From: Pseudomonas rhodesiae
GTDB taxonomy: Bacteria; Pseudomonadota; Gammaproteobacteria; Pseudomonadales; Pseudomonadaceae
Assembly (NCBI RefSeq): GCF_007858255.1
Contig: NZ_VFEU01000001.1
Location: 248,001-312,000 of the forward strand
Direction: 5' to 3'
Length of the DNA: 64,000 nt
Part shown: positions 42,174-51,258 of the stretch, one piece after another
Layout of the letters: the number at the start of each line of letters is the position of its first letter
How positions within the stretch are numbered: position 1 is the first letter of the stretch
Made by a program: the position numbers and the translations under genes
The notes under the pieces: generated by a model
The model's input: the letters and a program-made list of their open reading frames with translations, nothing else
Databases searched by the model: none
Told to the model about the DNA's origin: nothing

Positions 42174-43054
42174 ACCAGAGTCAGCCCTTGGTCACTGTGA
42201 TCATTGCGTCTTACAACCACGCTCCCTATATCGAGCAGAGCATTCTCAGCGTCCTGAATCAGACCTACTCCAATATCGAGTTGCTGGTGATTGATGACGG
42301 TTCGACCGACGACAGCGTAGAGCGTATTCGTCGCTTGCAGGAGCGTTACTCGTTCGACTTTCGTGTCCAACAGAATCAAGGTCTTACCAACACGCTCAAT
42401 GGCGCTGTGGCGCGGTCCCAGGGGCCGTTGGTTGTGCCGTTCGGTTCTGATGACATCATGTTGCCGGAGCGCATAGCCACCCAGGTCGCCTATATGGACG
42501 GTAAGCCTGAAGTCGGTATCTGTGCCGGCAATATAGAGCTGATCGATTCGAATGGCGAACTGTTCCCAGAGAAACGCCAGCGCCGGGATGTACCCTTTCG
42601 GCGGCTTGATTTCGATGACATGTTTCTGGAGCGCAAACCTTATCCGCCAGCGCCCACGCTGATGATTCGGCGCGAGGCGCTGGAAAAGGTCGGCGGGTTC
42701 GACCCCGAGATCCGTCTGGAAGATTTGTTGATCGAGCTGAAGATCACCCGCGCCGGGTACTTCATCGATGGCCTGAATGTGCTGATGGCTCGCTACCGCA
42801 AACACGCCACTAACTCATACAAGAATCATCGATTCATGATCGACAACATCCTGCGCTCATACGCGCTGTTCAGCGATCATCCTCGCTATGACGAGGTGCG
42901 TTACAAGTTTCTCAGCTCGATGTTCCTCAAAACCGCCAACCGCGATCGCACATTGGCGCGTGAGCTGCTCGCGCAGATTCCGTTCCGCGCGTGGAACAAG
43001 AAAACCTGGCGTGGTTTGAGCCGGCTGTATCTTTCTCCATTGGAAAAAGACTGA
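42170..43054 (+). CDS. wapR: GT2 glycosyltransferase (WapR-like rhamnosyltransferase)
   Basis: A 294-residue GT-A family 2 enzyme. It has VTVIIASYNHAPYIEQSI, ELLVIDDGSTDDS and the later segment PFGSDDIMLPE. P. aeruginosa WapR in this position adds the alpha-1,3 rhamnose that accepts O antigen. This enzyme likely makes the acceptor for the adjoining ligase. Last gene of the second LPS run; it converges with the ligase gene 46 bases away. Confidence 0.88.
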   Translation: MNQSQPLVTVIIASYNHAPYIEQSILSVLNQTYSNIELLVIDDGSTDDSVERIRRLQERYSFDFRVQQNQGLTNTLNGAVARSQGPLVVPFGSDDIMLPERIATQVAYMDGKPEVGICAGNIELIDSNGELFPEKRQRRDVPFRRLDFDDMFLERKPYPPAPTLMIRREALEKVGGFDPEIRLEDLLIELKITRAGYFIDGLNVLMARYRKHATNSYKNHRFMIDNILRSYALFSDHPRYDEVRYKFLSSMFLKTANRDRTLARELLAQIPFRAWNKKTWRGLSRLYLSPLEKD

Positions 43055-43100
43055 CATCGCTGCCCGGCGCCCCAGCTTCGAGGCGCCTCTTGCTAGGGCC

Positions 43101-44966
43101 TCAAGTCGCGGGGCGAGTGAGCGTCAGCACCTGTTCGCGGATTTTGCCAGTGGCGTGTGCCGATGCAACCGATGCGTAGCCGCTGACCAATGGTTCGAAG
43201 TGCGTGTCGAATAGCCAGTTACGGTCCTGCGGATAGCGTTGCATGTGCTTCAAGTTACGCTGTCGCAGGGCGCTGCGAAGCGCTGACGGGTAGATGCGCA
43301 TGTCGGCCAGGTCTATAAGCCCGAACTCACCGTCCTCCAAGAGCAATACATTGCCCAAATGCAGGGAGCGGAAATAAATGCCGCGCTCATGCAACACGGC
43401 CATGAACCGGCCTAGTCGCTCCACCAGCGCTTCTCGAACGCCGCTGTCGAGGCTTTGCAGGGCCTGGCGTACCGTCAAGCCGGTCAGGGGCTGATAGCGC
43501 ACAGCACTGCTGCCATCGCGCAAGCTATACACATCGAGAATGCGTGGCGCAGCAATACCCAGTTGCTGCAGATGTTGGCTGTTGGTGGCGAAGCGCTGGG
43601 AGTAGGGGTTGAACCCGCCGGAGGTATACCAGCGCCGAGCCCTGAACAGTTTGAGGAAACTGCCGTCCTCCAGGCGCAATACTTTGGGGCCGAGACCGTC
43701 CTCTTCTATCACCTGCGCGCCTTTGGATAGCGCTTCGAACGCCTGTGGGGCAGGTGTCTGCACCGCCATGCCCAGCAGACTGCGACGGCGCTGTGCAATG
43801 CTCAGGCCGGCGATCAGCGCCAGGGGGATCCACAGCAGGAACCAGTGTTCCTTAGGGCGCGACAGGATGCCGCCACCTTCGGTCAAGCCGGCGCCGATGC
43901 CGTACGCCAACAGGGCCGATGTCAGCAGGAACAGCGGTTGTGCGCGTTCCTTGAAGCCTTTGTACAGCCCCCAGCCCAGCATGAAGATCCATGGGATGAA
44001 CCCGATGATGCCGACGTAATAGAGCACGCCGAGGGCAAAACTGTGAGGTTCGTACAGCTCGTAAGCGTCCACGACCAGCGACAGATCCGAGTTGAAACTG
44101 TGGCCGATCCACGGGTGTTCAGCGATGCGGTGTAGCGTCATGCTCCACAATTCAAGACGGTACGAACTGCCTCGTTCGGTAATCGCCTCGGGATAAAACA
44201 GCAAAAGCGCCGCAGCGCCCAGTACCAGCGTGGCGATCATCATTGCCGAACGGCGATTACGTCGCACGAAGGCGATCCAGAAGGCTGCCAATGTCAGGGC
44301 AACCAGCGGGGTGCGTGAGCCGGTCGCCAATACCGCGAGCGTCATCACCGCCAGCGCGGGAGCGCTGAACCACAGTACTCGCAACCGCTGGGCGGTTATG
44401 CAGATGTACAGCCAGTAGATGCAGAAGAAGCCGAATACGTGGGAGCTGAGCAACGGGTTATCGAGGGCGCCGCGACCGCCGATCATGCGCATGCTCGGCT
44501 CGAAGCCTTTGGCGAACGCAATCAGGTTGGCCAGGCAGACGATCAGCGCAATTACCGCCGCACTGAAGAAGATCGGTTTGAACATGTCGTTGCGGTAATG
44601 CAGCAGCAGCCCACAGCCGGCAAACAGCATGAATGTGTGCAGCGGTCGCTTGAACAGGTCGGAATCCACCGTGGGTTGCGGGCTCCAGAGCAGCGTGGTC
44701 AACGCCCACGCACAAAACACCAGAAACGCGATCACCAGCGGCTCGCGCAACAGCTCCTTGATTTCCCTGGGGCGCAGGCACAGCAACAGCAAGGTCGGCG
44801 CGCTGAAAAGTCCGTAGTAGAACTTGTGCAGCACATTGCGGTTGGTCACGAAGAACAGCGAACTTAAAAGCAGTAATAAACCTATGGGTAGAATCCATAG
44901 AACCAGGAAGTCGAAAACGCGATTTGCGCCATAGCTGAGGCGGTTGGAGTGCATACAGAAAGCCAT
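43101..44966 (-). CDS. waaL: O-antigen ligase fused to kinase-like domain
   Basis: A 621-residue protein in two parts. Residues 1 to about 395 form a polytopic Wzy/WaaL-type O-antigen ligase with about 11-12 helices and a large periplasmic loop (HPWIGHSFNSDLSLVVDA, then YEPHSFALG) holding the conserved histidine. Residues about 400-621 form a cytoplasmic kinase-like domain of the InaA type (SFLKLFRARRWY, GIYFRSLHLGNVLL and FGLIDLADMRIY). The catalytic aspartate position reads serine (FRSLH). In P. aeruginosa, as I recall, these are two genes, waaL and a following kinase-like gene. The frame is continuous at the join, with no stop. The ATG at 44966 precedes the first helix. Confidence 0.9.
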   Translation of the reverse strand: MAFCMHSNRLSYGANRVFDFLVLWILPIGLLLLLSSLFFVTNRNVLHKFYYGLFSAPTLLLLCLRPREIKELLREPLVIAFLVFCAWALTTLLWSPQPTVDSDLFKRPLHTFMLFAGCGLLLHYRNDMFKPIFFSAAVIALIVCLANLIAFAKGFEPSMRMIGGRGALDNPLLSSHVFGFFCIYWLYICITAQRLRVLWFSAPALAVMTLAVLATGSRTPLVALTLAAFWIAFVRRNRRSAMMIATLVLGAAALLLFYPEAITERGSSYRLELWSMTLHRIAEHPWIGHSFNSDLSLVVDAYELYEPHSFALGVLYYVGIIGFIPWIFMLGWGLYKGFKERAQPLFLLTSALLAYGIGAGLTEGGGILSRPKEHWFLLWIPLALIAGLSIAQRRRSLLGMAVQTPAPQAFEALSKGAQVIEEDGLGPKVLRLEDGSFLKLFRARRWYTSGGFNPYSQRFATNSQHLQQLGIAAPRILDVYSLRDGSSAVRYQPLTGLTVRQALQSLDSGVREALVERLGRFMAVLHERGIYFRSLHLGNVLLLEDGEFGLIDLADMRIYPSALRSALRQRNLKHMQRYPQDRNWLFDTHFEPLVSGYASVASAHATGKIREQVLTLTRPAT

Positions 44967-45111
44967 TCCAGGAAGAGAAAGCCGACCATCTTAAAGTAGT
45001 GGCTATATAATGTCGCCGATTGAGGCCGGCCGGGTGTTGGGTCATGCCGGGTGCAAGTACAACAGAGAAGCTGTGCTAAAGTCAGCCTCCTTTTTTAAAA
45101 CGCCGCGTGAT

Positions 45112-46917
45112 ATGACCGACTCCAGTCCGAGCGCAAGCCCTTCGAGCTTGAAAATATATTTCCGCCTGCTCAGTTACGTGAGGCCCTACGCGGGCTTGTT
45201 CGCGTTGAGTATCGTCGGATTTCTGATTTTCGCGTCGACCCAGCCGATGCTGGGTTACATCCTTAAATATTTTGTCGACGGCCTCTCCAACCCAGAAGCG
45301 GTGCTGTTCCCAACAGTGCCGTACCTGCGTGACCTGCAATTGCTGCAGGCTGTGCCGCTGTTGATCATTTTGATCGCGGCCTGGCAGGGCCTGGGGTCTT
45401 TCCTGGGTAACTACCTGTTGGCCAAGGTCTCTCTGGGGCTGGTTCACGACCTGCGGGTGCAGTTGTTCAACAACCTGTTGACGCTGCCCAACCGCTACTT
45501 CGACAACCACAACTCCGGGCACCTGATCTCTCGCATCACCTTTAACGTGACCATGGTCACCGGTGCGGCGACAGACGCGATCAAGGTGGTGATCCGCGAA
45601 GGCATGACAGTGATCTTCCTGTTCGCCTCCCTGTTGTTCATGAACTGGCGCCTGACATTGGTGATGATCGCCATCCTGCCGTTGATCGCGGTGATGGTCA
45701 GCACGGCCAGCAAGAAATTCCGCAAGCAGAGCAAGAAGATCCAAGTCGCCATGGGCGATGTGACCCATGTGGCTTCGGAGACTATCCAGGGTTACCGCGT
45801 CGTGCGCAGCTTCGGCGGCGAAGTCTACGAGGAGAAGCGTTTCCTCAAGGCCAGCCAGAGCAATACCGACAAGCAACTGCGCATGACCCGCACCGGAGCC
45901 ATCTATACACCGGCGCTGCAACTGGTGATCTACACCGCCATGGCCGTGTTGATGTTCCTGGTGCTGTACCTGCGTGGCGATGCGTCGGCGGGCGATATGG
46001 TGGCTTACATCACCTTGGCCGGTCTGTTGCCCAAGCCGATCCGCCAGCTGTCGGAAGTCAGCTCGACCATCCAGAAAGGCGTGGCCGGTGCCGAAAGTAT
46101 TTTCGAACAGCTCGACGAAACACCGGAAGTCGACCGCGGTACTGTCGAGCGTGACAAGGTCAGCGGCCGCCTGGAAGTGCGTCAGCTGAACTTCACTTAC
46201 CCAGGCACCGATCGCCATGTGCTCAAGGACATCAGCTTTACCGCCGAGCCTGGGCAGATGATCGCCCTGGTGGGGCGTTCCGGCAGCGGCAAATCGACGC
46301 TGGCCAGCCTGATCCCGCGTTTCTATCACCATGAAAGCGGTGAGATCCTGCTCGACGGCGTAGAGATCGAAGATTACAAACTGCTCAACCTGCGCAAGCA
46401 CATCGCCCAGGTGACCCAGCACGTAACCCTGTTCAGCGACACCGTCACCAACAACATCGCCTACGGCGATCTGGCCGGCGCGCCACGGGCCGATGTTGAA
46501 GCGGCGGCGGCGGACGCCTATGCCAAGGACTTCATCGATCAGTTGCCCAAAGGCTTCGATACCCAGGTGGGTGAAAACGGTGTGCTGCTGTCCGGCGGCC
46601 AGCGCCAGCGCCTGGCAATTGCCCGTGCCTTGTTGAAGAACGCGCCGCTGCTGATTCTGGACGAGGCCACATCGGCCCTCGACACCGAATCGGAACGGCA
46701 TATCCAGGGCGCGCTGGATAAAGTCATGCAGGGCCGCACCACCCTGGTGATCGCCCATCGTCTTTCCACCATCGAGAAGGCCGACTTGATTCTGGTGATG
46801 GACGACGGTCGGATCGTCGAGCGTGGCACCCATGCCGAGTTGCTGGCCCAGAACGGCTATTACGCCCGTCTGCATGCCATGGGCCTGGATGCCCCGGTCT
46901 CGGCGGATATCACTTAA
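45112..46917 (+). CDS. msbA: lipid A export ABC transporter MsbA
   Basis: A 601-residue half-transporter that flips lipid A-core across the inner membrane. Six membrane helices occupy residues 20-310. The ATPase shows Walker A GRSGSGKST, signature LSGGQRQRLAIARALL, Walker B LLILDEATSALD and the switch histidine in VIAHRLST. I chose the ATG at 45112 (MTDSSPSASPSS); the frame is open upstream to 45010, but that part is not protein-like. Divergent from waaL. Confidence 0.95.
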   Translation: MTDSSPSASPSSLKIYFRLLSYVRPYAGLFALSIVGFLIFASTQPMLGYILKYFVDGLSNPEAVLFPTVPYLRDLQLLQAVPLLIILIAAWQGLGSFLGNYLLAKVSLGLVHDLRVQLFNNLLTLPNRYFDNHNSGHLISRITFNVTMVTGAATDAIKVVIREGMTVIFLFASLLFMNWRLTLVMIAILPLIAVMVSTASKKFRKQSKKIQVAMGDVTHVASETIQGYRVVRSFGGEVYEEKRFLKASQSNTDKQLRMTRTGAIYTPALQLVIYTAMAVLMFLVLYLRGDASAGDMVAYITLAGLLPKPIRQLSEVSSTIQKGVAGAESIFEQLDETPEVDRGTVERDKVSGRLEVRQLNFTYPGTDRHVLKDISFTAEPGQMIALVGRSGSGKSTLASLIPRFYHHESGEILLDGVEIEDYKLLNLRKHIAQVTQHVTLFSDTVTNNIAYGDLAGAPRADVEAAAADAYAKDFIDQLPKGFDTQVGENGVLLSGGQRQRLAIARALLKNAPLLILDEATSALDTESERHIQGALDKVMQGRTTLVIAHRLSTIEKADLILVMDDGRIVERGTHAELLAQNGYYARLHAMGLDAPVSADIT

Positions 46918-46940
46918 GCCCGCCTGCGCTACGGCTGACG

Positions 46941-46968
46941 ATGGCGGGGGAGTGCGCTCCCTCGCCAT
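46941..46968 (+). terminator. hairpin after msbA
   Basis: ATGGCGGGGGAG pairs with CTCCCTCGCCAT with one mismatch around a TGCG loop, 24 bases past the msbA stop. The T content downstream is weak, so termination strength is uncertain. Confidence 0.5.
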
Positions 46969-47053
46969 ACCATCTTCTGTCACACCCCCCACAAGCCTGC
47001 TGTAACCCTGTGCTAATATCGCGCCCCTGTTCATTTTGTATGTGGGTTGCTCC

Positions 47054-48478
47054 ATGAAGTTGTCCATGCCGCGATTCGATCAAGCCCCTGTCTTGGTGGT
47101 CGGCGATGTCATGCTCGACCGTTACTGGCATGGTGGTACCTCACGGATTTCCCCTGAGGCACCGGTACCGGTAGTCAAGGTCGAGCAAATCGAAGACCGT
47201 CCAGGTGGCGCTGCCAACGTTGCCCTTAATATCGCCGCCCTCGGCGCTCCGGCCTCGCTGGTCGGTGTGACCGGCGACGATGAAGCCGCCGACAGCCTGG
47301 CCAACAGCCTGCGCGGCGCCGGCGTGCGTGCGCTGTTCCAGCGCATCGCCCATCAGCCGACCATCGTCAAGCTGCGGGTCATGAGCCGTCACCAGCAGTT
47401 GCTGCGAATCGATTTCGAAGAGCCCTTCGCCACCGACGCCCTGGCCCTCAGCGGTCAGGTCGACGAACTGCTCGAAGGCATCAAGGTGCTGGTGCTGTCC
47501 GACTACGGCAAAGGCGCGTTGAAGAACCACCAAATGCTGATCCAGGCCGCCAAAGCCAAGGGCATCCCCGTATTGGCCGATCCCAAGGGCAAGGACTTCT
47601 CGATTTATCGAGGTGCCAGCCTGATCACGCCGAATCTCAGCGAGTTCGAAGCTATCGTCGGCGGTTGTGCCGATGAGCACGACTTGGTGAACAAAGGCGC
47701 CACGCTGATGGCTGACCTTGATCTGGGCGCCTTGCTGGTCACCCGTGGCGAGCACGGCATGACCCTGCTGCGCCCCGGCCACCCGGCGATGCATCTGCCG
47801 GCGCGGGCCCGTGAAGTGTTCGATGTCACCGGCGCCGGCGACACAGTGATCTCCACCCTGGCCGCGTCCATCGCCGCTGGCGAAGAACTGCCCCACGCGG
47901 TGGCCCTGGCCAATCTGGCGGCGGGCATCGTGGTCGGCAAGTTGGGCACCGCGGCCATCAGTGCTCCGGAATTGCGTCGCGCGATCCAGCGTTCCGAAGG
48001 CTCGGAGCGCGGTGTGCTGAGCATCGAGCAATTGCTGCTGGCGATTGATGACGCCCGTGCCCACAACGAAAGCATTGTGTTCACCAACGGCTGCTTCGAC
48101 ATCCTCCACGCTGGTCATGTGACGTACCTGGAGCAGGCCCGCGCCCAAGGCGATCGTCTGATCGTCGCGGTCAATGACGATGCGTCGGTCAGCCGTCTGA
48201 AGGGCCCCGGCCGTCCGATCAATAGCGTCGACCGGCGCATGGCGGTCCTGGCCGGTTTGGGCGCGGTGGACTGGGTGATCAGCTTCCCTGAAGCGACCCC
48301 TGAAAATCTGTTGGCCCAGGTCAAACCCGATGTGCTGGTCAAGGGCGGTGACTACTCCGTCGACCAGGTGGTCGGCGCCGATATCGTCAGCGCTTACGGC
48401 GGCACGGTCAAAGTGCTGGGCCTGGTGGAGAACAGCTCGACCACGGCAATCGTCGAGAAGATCCGCAACAATGAATAA
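47054..48478 (+). CDS. hldE: bifunctional heptose-7-phosphate kinase / heptose-1-phosphate adenylyltransferase
   Basis: A 474-residue HldE (RfaE) that makes ADP-D-glycero-manno-heptose, the donor for WaaC and WaaF. The N-terminal ribokinase-like domain has DRPGGAANVALNIAALG and VFDVTGAGDTVISTLA. The C-terminal nucleotidyltransferase domain has VFTNGCFDILHAGHVTYLEQA. The ATG at 47054 (MKLSMPRFDQAPVLVVGDV) fits the family; an upstream ATG at 47036 adds six residues. It overlaps the epimerase gene by 8 bases. Confidence 0.96.
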   Translation: MKLSMPRFDQAPVLVVGDVMLDRYWHGGTSRISPEAPVPVVKVEQIEDRPGGAANVALNIAALGAPASLVGVTGDDEAADSLANSLRGAGVRALFQRIAHQPTIVKLRVMSRHQQLLRIDFEEPFATDALALSGQVDELLEGIKVLVLSDYGKGALKNHQMLIQAAKAKGIPVLADPKGKDFSIYRGASLITPNLSEFEAIVGGCADEHDLVNKGATLMADLDLGALLVTRGEHGMTLLRPGHPAMHLPARAREVFDVTGAGDTVISTLAASIAAGEELPHAVALANLAAGIVVGKLGTAAISAPELRRAIQRSEGSERGVLSIEQLLLAIDDARAHNESIVFTNGCFDILHAGHVTYLEQARAQGDRLIVAVNDDASVSRLKGPGRPINSVDRRMAVLAGLGAVDWVISFPEATPENLLAQVKPDVLVKGGDYSVDQVVGADIVSAYGGTVKVLGLVENSSTTAIVEKIRNNE

Positions 48479-49406
48479 GGCTGAACCGTTGGTTTTGATC
48501 ACCGGGGGCGCGGGCTTTATCGGCTCGCATCTGGTCGATGCACTGCTTGCCAAAGGCTATGCCGTGCGGGTGCTGGATAATCTGTCCACCGGCAAACGCA
48601 GCAACCTGCCCCTGGACAATCCGCGCGTGGAGCTGCTCGAAGGCGATGTGGCCGACGCCGAACTGGTGGGTCAGGCTGCCCTCGGCGCGACGGCGGTCGT
48701 ACACTTGGCCGCCGTGGCCTCGGTGCAGGCCTCGGTGGACGACCCGGTCAGCACGCACCAGAGCAATTTCGTCGGCACCTTGAATGTGTGCGAAGCCATG
48801 CGCAAGGCCGGGGTCAAACGCGTGGTGTTTGCGTCCAGCGCGGCGGTGTATGGCAACAATGGCGAAGGGGCCTCGATCGACGAAGAGACCACCAAGGCGC
48901 CGCTGACGCCCTACGCGTCCGACAAGTTGGCCGGCGAATACTACTTTGATTTCTACCGTCGCCAGCATGGTCTGGAGCCGGTGATGTTCCGTTTCTTCAA
49001 TATCTTCGGGCCGCGTCAGGACCCGTCCTCGCCGTACTCCGGCGTAATCAGCATCTTCTGCGAACGTGCCCAGCAGGGCCTGCCCATCAGCGTGTTCGGT
49101 GATGGCGAGCAGACTCGCGATTTCATGTACGTGGAAGACCTGGTGGACGTATTGGTGCAGGCCATCGAAGCGCCGGATGCGCCGCTGGGTGCGATCAACG
49201 TGGGCTGGAACCGCACCACCACCCTCAAGCAGGTCTTGCAGGCATTGGAAGAAGCGGTGGGCTCGTTGCCCGCCGTGACTTACGGGCCGGCGCGTTCGGG
49301 AGATATCCGACATTCGCGGGCGAACAACCAGCGGTTGCTGGCCAGCTTCACCCTGCCTGAACCCACGCCGTTGAAGGTCGGTTTGCAGCGCCTGCTTAAC
49401 GGCTGA
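48471..49406 (+). CDS. NAD-dependent sugar-nucleotide epimerase/dehydratase
   Basis: A 311-residue short-chain (extended) sugar-nucleotide enzyme. VLITGGAGFIGSHLVDALL binds NAD. The catalytic residues are the serine of FASSAAVYG and the Y-x3-K of YASDKLAGEYY. RFFNIFGPRQDPSSPYSGVIS resembles UDP-hexose 4-epimerases (GalE/WbpP type), so a UDP-Glc or UDP-GlcNAc 4-epimerase is likely, though sequence alone cannot settle the sugar. Translated with hldE, so probably tied to surface polysaccharide supply. Confidence 0.88.
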   Translation: MNKAEPLVLITGGAGFIGSHLVDALLAKGYAVRVLDNLSTGKRSNLPLDNPRVELLEGDVADAELVGQAALGATAVVHLAAVASVQASVDDPVSTHQSNFVGTLNVCEAMRKAGVKRVVFASSAAVYGNNGEGASIDEETTKAPLTPYASDKLAGEYYFDFYRRQHGLEPVMFRFFNIFGPRQDPSSPYSGVISIFCERAQQGLPISVFGDGEQTRDFMYVEDLVDVLVQAIEAPDAPLGAINVGWNRTTTLKQVLQALEEAVGSLPAVTYGPARSGDIRHSRANNQRLLASFTLPEPTPLKVGLQRLLNG

Positions 49407-49413
49407 ATCCTGT

Positions 49414-49453
49414 GGCCAGTACGCTAATTGCTTGATTAGCGGCTGGCCTTTTT
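49414..49453 (+). terminator. terminator of hldE-epimerase operon, inside the converging gene's end
   Basis: GGCCAG plus GCTAAT (49414-49428) pairs with ATTAGC plus CTGGCC (49435-49448), and five T follow (49449-49453). The right arm and T-run double as the last codons and stop (49436-49438) of the minus-strand gene. Confidence 0.8.
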
Positions 49454-50404
49454 CCTCGGCACAATCTTGCCCAGCATCCGCCGCGCTTTGCCGGTCAGGC
49501 GTTTGAGTTTCGATTCTTTCTCCGGCTGCGCCAGGCCCTGCTGGCGCAGCCAATCCTTCCAGCGAATCCGCTCTTCTCGCACCACCCAGCCGTCCTGCTG
49601 GGCGAAGCTCTCCGCCAGGAACAGGCCCCGTGTGCTGGCGGGGTGCAGTTGGTCTTTCTTGACTGTGTACAACTCGGCCAGTGGTTGACCGTCTTTCAGT
49701 GGCATCAGGTACAAGTCCGGGCGTTGACGGTCCAGGCGCGCTACCAACTGGTCGCCTTCCAGGCGCTCATCCACATGGAACAGGCTCAGGGACTTGGCTT
49801 CCTTGGGCACTTCCAGGCGCAGGTCGTAAATCAATTGCAGCGAGGCGGTGGGCAGGTGCACATAGGCCCGTGGGCGTTCGATCAACTGGGTGGTGGCGCA
49901 GCGGACCGGGCGCGCGGCGCCGGACAATGGGCTGAGGCGAAACGGCAGCGCCTCGCGGTAATGCAGGGCGGCGGAGTAGGGCGCCGGCAGCCAGGTATCG
50001 TTGAAGCGCCCGCCGAGCCAGCCTTCGGGGGTTTCCAGCAGGCACTCTTCGGCGATTTCCTGGATGGCGGTGTGCAGCGGCAGGTTCAATTCGTGAGCCG
50101 GGACGTAGCCGGAAATCAGCTTGAGCACCACGTCGCCCCGGTCCTGGCGGCGCTGGCGCACCAGCACCCAATAATCGCGGTTCTGCCAGTGCAAGGTCAG
50201 ACGCACCGAGACCCCAAGGTTGGCCAGTTCCACTGCGAAGCGCTCGGCGTCCGGTACGTCCACCGGTTTGCGCCGTTGCAGGGTCTGGGCGAAGTTGAGC
50301 GGCATGCCGACGCTCTGGTAACTCAGGCCCTCGGGGGTGGCTTCAACGTGCAGCGGCAGTGTCTTGAAGTTGCTGGGGTTTTTTCTTATGAGCGTGCGCG
50401 GCAT
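49436..50404 (-). CDS. conserved Pseudomonas protein of unknown function
   Basis: A 322-residue soluble protein I cannot assign. TAIQEIAEECLLETPEG near residue 120 faintly recalls a Nudix box but lacks the full G-x5-E-x7-REUxEExGU pattern. The C-terminus is strongly basic (KLKRLTGKARRMLGKIVPRKKASR), which could bind nucleic acid or membrane. The ATG at 50404 has AAGGAG 7 bases upstream; an earlier in-frame ATG at 50446 lacks one. It is the last gene of a minus-strand operon with an aldo/keto reductase and an FAD oxidoreductase. Confidence 0.85.
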   Translation of the reverse strand: MPRTLIRKNPSNFKTLPLHVEATPEGLSYQSVGMPLNFAQTLQRRKPVDVPDAERFAVELANLGVSVRLTLHWQNRDYWVLVRQRRQDRGDVVLKLISGYVPAHELNLPLHTAIQEIAEECLLETPEGWLGGRFNDTWLPAPYSAALHYREALPFRLSPLSGAARPVRCATTQLIERPRAYVHLPTASLQLIYDLRLEVPKEAKSLSLFHVDERLEGDQLVARLDRQRPDLYLMPLKDGQPLAELYTVKKDQLHPASTRGLFLAESFAQQDGWVVREERIRWKDWLRQQGLAQPEKESKLKRLTGKARRMLGKIVPRKKASR

Positions 50405-50445
50405 GTCGGCTCCTTCTTGCGACGGGGTCGGCCGCGTGGGCGGCA

Positions 50446-51258
50446 TCAGCGTTGACGAATGACCTGGGCAGCGGTCGCCACGTTATGGGCCAGGTGCAGC
50501 GGGTTAATGGTCCCGACAATAGCACTGGCGACGCCCGTTTGCGCAAACAACAAGGTGAAACTGGCGCGTATTGGATCCATTCCGGGTTCCAGGCAGACAT
50601 GGCCGCTGGCCAAGGCTTTTTTGACCAGGATGCCTTTGCCGTGGGCCGCTGCATAATCAATGACGGCTTTCTCGGCCTGTTCGTTCAGATTGTAGGTGAC
50701 CATCGCGCAGTCGCCTTGCTCCAGGGCCTTCAAGCCGCCTTCGACGGTTTTGCCGGAGAAACCGAAACCGCGAATCTTGCCCTCTTGCTTGAGCTGCGCC
50801 AGGGTCTGGTACACCTCGCAGTCGTTGAGGATGTGCAAGTCGTTGCCGTCGGAATGCACCAGTACCAGGTCGATAAAATCCGTTTCAAGTCGTTTCAAGC
50901 TGCGTTCTATCGACATGCGCGTATGCGCTGCACTGAAATCGTGACGGGAGACACCCGCTTCGAACTCTTCACCCACCTTGCTGACGATCACCCAGTCCTG
51001 GCGCTGACCACGCAACAGCGGCCCCAGGCGTTCTTCGCTCATGCCATAGGCCGGCGCGGTGTCGATCAGGTTGATCCCCAGCTCGCGAGCCTGGCGCAAT
51101 AGCATGCGCGCCTCGTCATCCCCTGGAATCTGAAAGCCGTTGGGGTATTTCACCCCTTGATCGCGCCCCAGTTTGACGGTGCCCAGGCCCAGCGGCGAAA
51201 CAAGCAGGCCGGTGTTGCCCAGCGGGCGATGCAGGTCGTGCAGGGTCGGCAAGCTCAT
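50446..51258 (-). CDS. aldo/keto reductase
   Basis: A 270-residue NADPH-dependent aldo/keto reductase barrel. GTVKLGRDQGVKYPNGFQIP near the start and INLIDTAPAYGMSEERLGPLL carry the catalytic Asp and Tyr, with the lysine in WVIVSKVGEEFE. DLVLVHSDGN supplies the usual histidine. Somewhat shorter than the 310-330 norm. The substrate is unknown. It overlaps the FAD oxidoreductase stop by 4 bases. Confidence 0.88.
   Translation of the reverse strand: MSLPTLHDLHRPLGNTGLLVSPLGLGTVKLGRDQGVKYPNGFQIPGDDEARMLLRQARELGINLIDTAPAYGMSEERLGPLLRGQRQDWVIVSKVGEEFEAGVSRHDFSAAHTRMSIERSLKRLETDFIDLVLVHSDGNDLHILNDCEVYQTLAQLKQEGKIRGFGFSGKTVEGGLKALEQGDCAMVTYNLNEQAEKAVIDYAAAHGKGILVKKALASGHVCLEPGMDPIRASFTLLFAQTGVASAIVGTINPLHLAHNVATAAQVIRQR

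Noticed and set aside
45082..47067. A long minus-strand frame antisense to msbA
   Set aside because: The msbA ATPase motifs on the plus strand are complete; the reverse frame is His/Gln-rich noise.
49436..50404. Calling the unknown protein a Nudix hydrolase
   Set aside because: The QEIAEEC segment lacks the conserved glycine and REUxEExGU spacing, so the assignment is not supported.
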